Part shown: piece by piece, positions 29,090 to 32,644 of the stretch
How the letters are laid out: each line of letters starts with the position of its first letter
Position numbering within the stretch: the stretch's first letter is position 1
Source of the DNA: Gammaproteobacteria bacterium
Lineage (GTDB): Bacteria > Pseudomonadota > Gammaproteobacteria > Steroidobacterales > Steroidobacteraceae
Direction: 5' to 3'
Length of the DNA: 32,644 bases
NCBI GenBank assembly: GCA_030039615.1
Contig: JASHVF010000080.1
Span: 1-32,644, forward strand
The notes under the pieces: generated by a model
What the model was told of the DNA's origin: nothing
Database searches by the model: none
What the model saw: the letters and a program-made list of their open reading frames with translations, nothing else
Translations under genes and position numbers: made by a program

Positions 29090-30193
29090 ATGAAGATCGC
29101 CAGCCTCGAGACCTTCACGAACCAGTTCGTGTGCTTCGTGCGCGTGACGAGCGATTCGGGGGCCTTCGGCTGGGGCCAGACGTCCACCTACAACGCCGAC
29201 ATCACCACGACGGTGTTCCACCGCCAGGTGGCCCCCTGGGTCCTCGGACGGGATGCCTTCGACATCGACGCGCTGCTAGAGCGGGTCGAGGAGCGCGAGC
29301 ACAAGTTCCCGGGCAGTTACCGCTGCCGGGCGCTGGCCGGCCTCGACACGGCGCTCTGGGATCTGCGCGGCAGGCTCGAGGGCAAGCCGGTGGTCGAGCT
29401 CCTCGGCGGCAAGCCTAAGCGGCTGCGCGCCTATGCCTCCTCGATGAAGCGCGATATCACGCCGGAGCAGGAGGCGCAGCGCTTCCTCCGGCTGCGGGAT
29501 CGCCACGGATACGATGCCTTCAAATGGCGCGTCGGTGCCGAGTGCGGCCACGACGTCGACGAATGGCCGGGCCGTACCGAAGCCATCGTCCCGAAGGTGG
29601 CCCGCGCGCTCGGCGGCGGCGTCGCGAAGCTCGTGGACGCCAACAGCGGCTTCTCGCCACGGCGCGCGATCGAGGTCGGGCGGCTGCTGGAAGCCGAGGG
29701 TGTCGGCCATTACGAGGAGCCCTGCCCCTACTGGAAGCTCGAGGAAACGCGCCAGGTGACCGCGGCGCTCGCCCTCGACGTCACCGGCGGCGAGCAGGAC
29801 TGGGATCTCGCGACCTGGGCGCGGATGATCGAGATGCGCGCGATCGACATCGTGCAACCCGACGTGATGTACATGGGAGGCATCACGCGCACTCTCAAAG
29901 TCGTCGCGCTGGCCGCCGCCGCGGGGCTCCCGTGCACGCCGCACAGCGCCAACCGCTCGCTGGTGACGCTCTGTACGATGCACCTCCTGGGCGCGATCGC
30001 CAACGCCGGCAAGTACCTCGAGCTCTCGATCGAGGGCGCCGACTACTATCCCTGGGAGGCAGGACTCTTCCTCACGGATCCGTACCAGGTCGTGGACGGT
30101 CACGTCACCATCCCCTCGGAGCCGGGCTGGGGCGTCGAGATCAACCCGCAGTGGCTCGAGGCGGCGGTCCACCAGCGCAGCAGCGTTTCCTGA
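29090..30193 (+). CDS. Enolase-superfamily protein, mandelate racemase subgroup
   Basis: This is a 367-residue (beta/alpha)7-beta barrel enzyme of the mandelate racemase/muconate lactonising superfamily, which abstracts a proton alpha to a carboxylate to dehydrate or epimerise acids. Visible residues: K145-x-R147 in YDAFKWRVG on strand 2, metal ligands D183 in KLVDANSGF, E209/E210 in YEEPCPYW and E235 in TGGEQDWD, then D258 in IVQPDVMYMGG and H285 in CTPHSANRS forming the His-Asp dyad of the MR subgroup, and an acidic residue in ELSIEGADYYP on strand 8. It starts 14 bp after phnY and so belongs to the operon. Its substrate is unknown. No enolase-superfamily step is known in taurine or aminoethylphosphonate breakdown, so it may act on another substrate of the cluster. 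Confidence 0.88.
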   Translation: MKIASLETFTNQFVCFVRVTSDSGAFGWGQTSTYNADITTTVFHRQVAPWVLGRDAFDIDALLERVEEREHKFPGSYRCRALAGLDTALWDLRGRLEGKPVVELLGGKPKRLRAYASSMKRDITPEQEAQRFLRLRDRHGYDAFKWRVGAECGHDVDEWPGRTEAIVPKVARALGGGVAKLVDANSGFSPRRAIEVGRLLEAEGVGHYEEPCPYWKLEETRQVTAALALDVTGGEQDWDLATWARMIEMRAIDIVQPDVMYMGGITRTLKVVALAAAAGLPCTPHSANRSLVTLCTMHLLGAIANAGKYLELSIEGADYYPWEAGLFLTDPYQVVDGHVTIPSEPGWGVEINPQWLEAAVHQRSSVS

Positions 30194-30202
30194 GGAGTGT
30201 CG

Positions 30203-32644
<2,442 letters not shown>

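Overview
The window is a GC-rich proteobacterial chromosome segment. A UrcA-family periplasmic protein, a phasin and a MaoC hydratase suggest a polyhydroxyalkanoate-storing proteobacterium. A gammaproteobacterium of the Nevskiales/Steroidobacterales type is my best guess and an alphaproteobacterium is possible; no rRNA or other taxonomic marker is present, so this is weak. I see no tRNA, rRNA, insertion sequence, phage gene or CRISPR array. Coding density is very high, and the last gene runs off the right edge.

Left part (1-6.5 kb), mostly housekeeping: on the minus strand, a LytS-type sensor kinase and LytTR response regulator (overlapping by ATGA) followed by an MFS transporter; on the plus strand, a small secreted UrcA protein; then, on the minus strand, an unclassified outer-membrane-like protein. 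A phasin gene with a clear intrinsic terminator diverges from a MaoC-type hydratase across an unusually AT-rich spacer.

Middle part (6.5-20.8 kb), methylated-amine catabolism: one minus-strand group is EamA transporter - betaine-homocysteine methyltransferase (BHMT) homologue - LysR regulator - FAD/GcvT-fusion dehydrogenase. A gamma-glutamyltransferase on the plus strand separates it from a second minus-strand group: IclR regulator - class III aminotransferase (omega-amino acid/taurine:pyruvate type) - two further FAD/GcvT-fusion dehydrogenases. All three dehydrogenases belong to the dimethylglycine/sarcosine dehydrogenase family and keep the TWHAAG histidine expected to carry covalent FAD.

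Right part (20.9-32.6 kb), a plus-strand run of nine tightly packed genes diverging from iclR: sulfoacetaldehyde acetyltransferase (xsc), an APC amino-acid permease, an acetate-kinase homologue, the complete three-enzyme 2-aminoethylphosphonate route (phnW, phnA, phnY), a mandelate-racemase-type enolase-superfamily enzyme, a glutamine-synthetase-like ligase and a truncated aldehyde dehydrogenase.

How it may work together (inference): the FAD/GcvT enzymes would strip N-methyl groups from small zwitterions (glycine betaine derivatives and perhaps N-methylated taurine or N-methyl-aminoethylphosphonate) and pass the one-carbon units to tetrahydrofolate. The aminotransferase would turn taurine into sulfoacetaldehyde; Xsc would release sulfite and acetyl phosphate; the acetate-kinase homologue could recover ATP. 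PhnW-PhnY-PhnA would take aminoethylphosphonate to acetate and phosphate. The iclR/xsc spacer carries a 6-5-6 inverted repeat and a palindromic -10 element readable in both directions, so the sulfonate, phosphonate and demethylation genes may be switched together.
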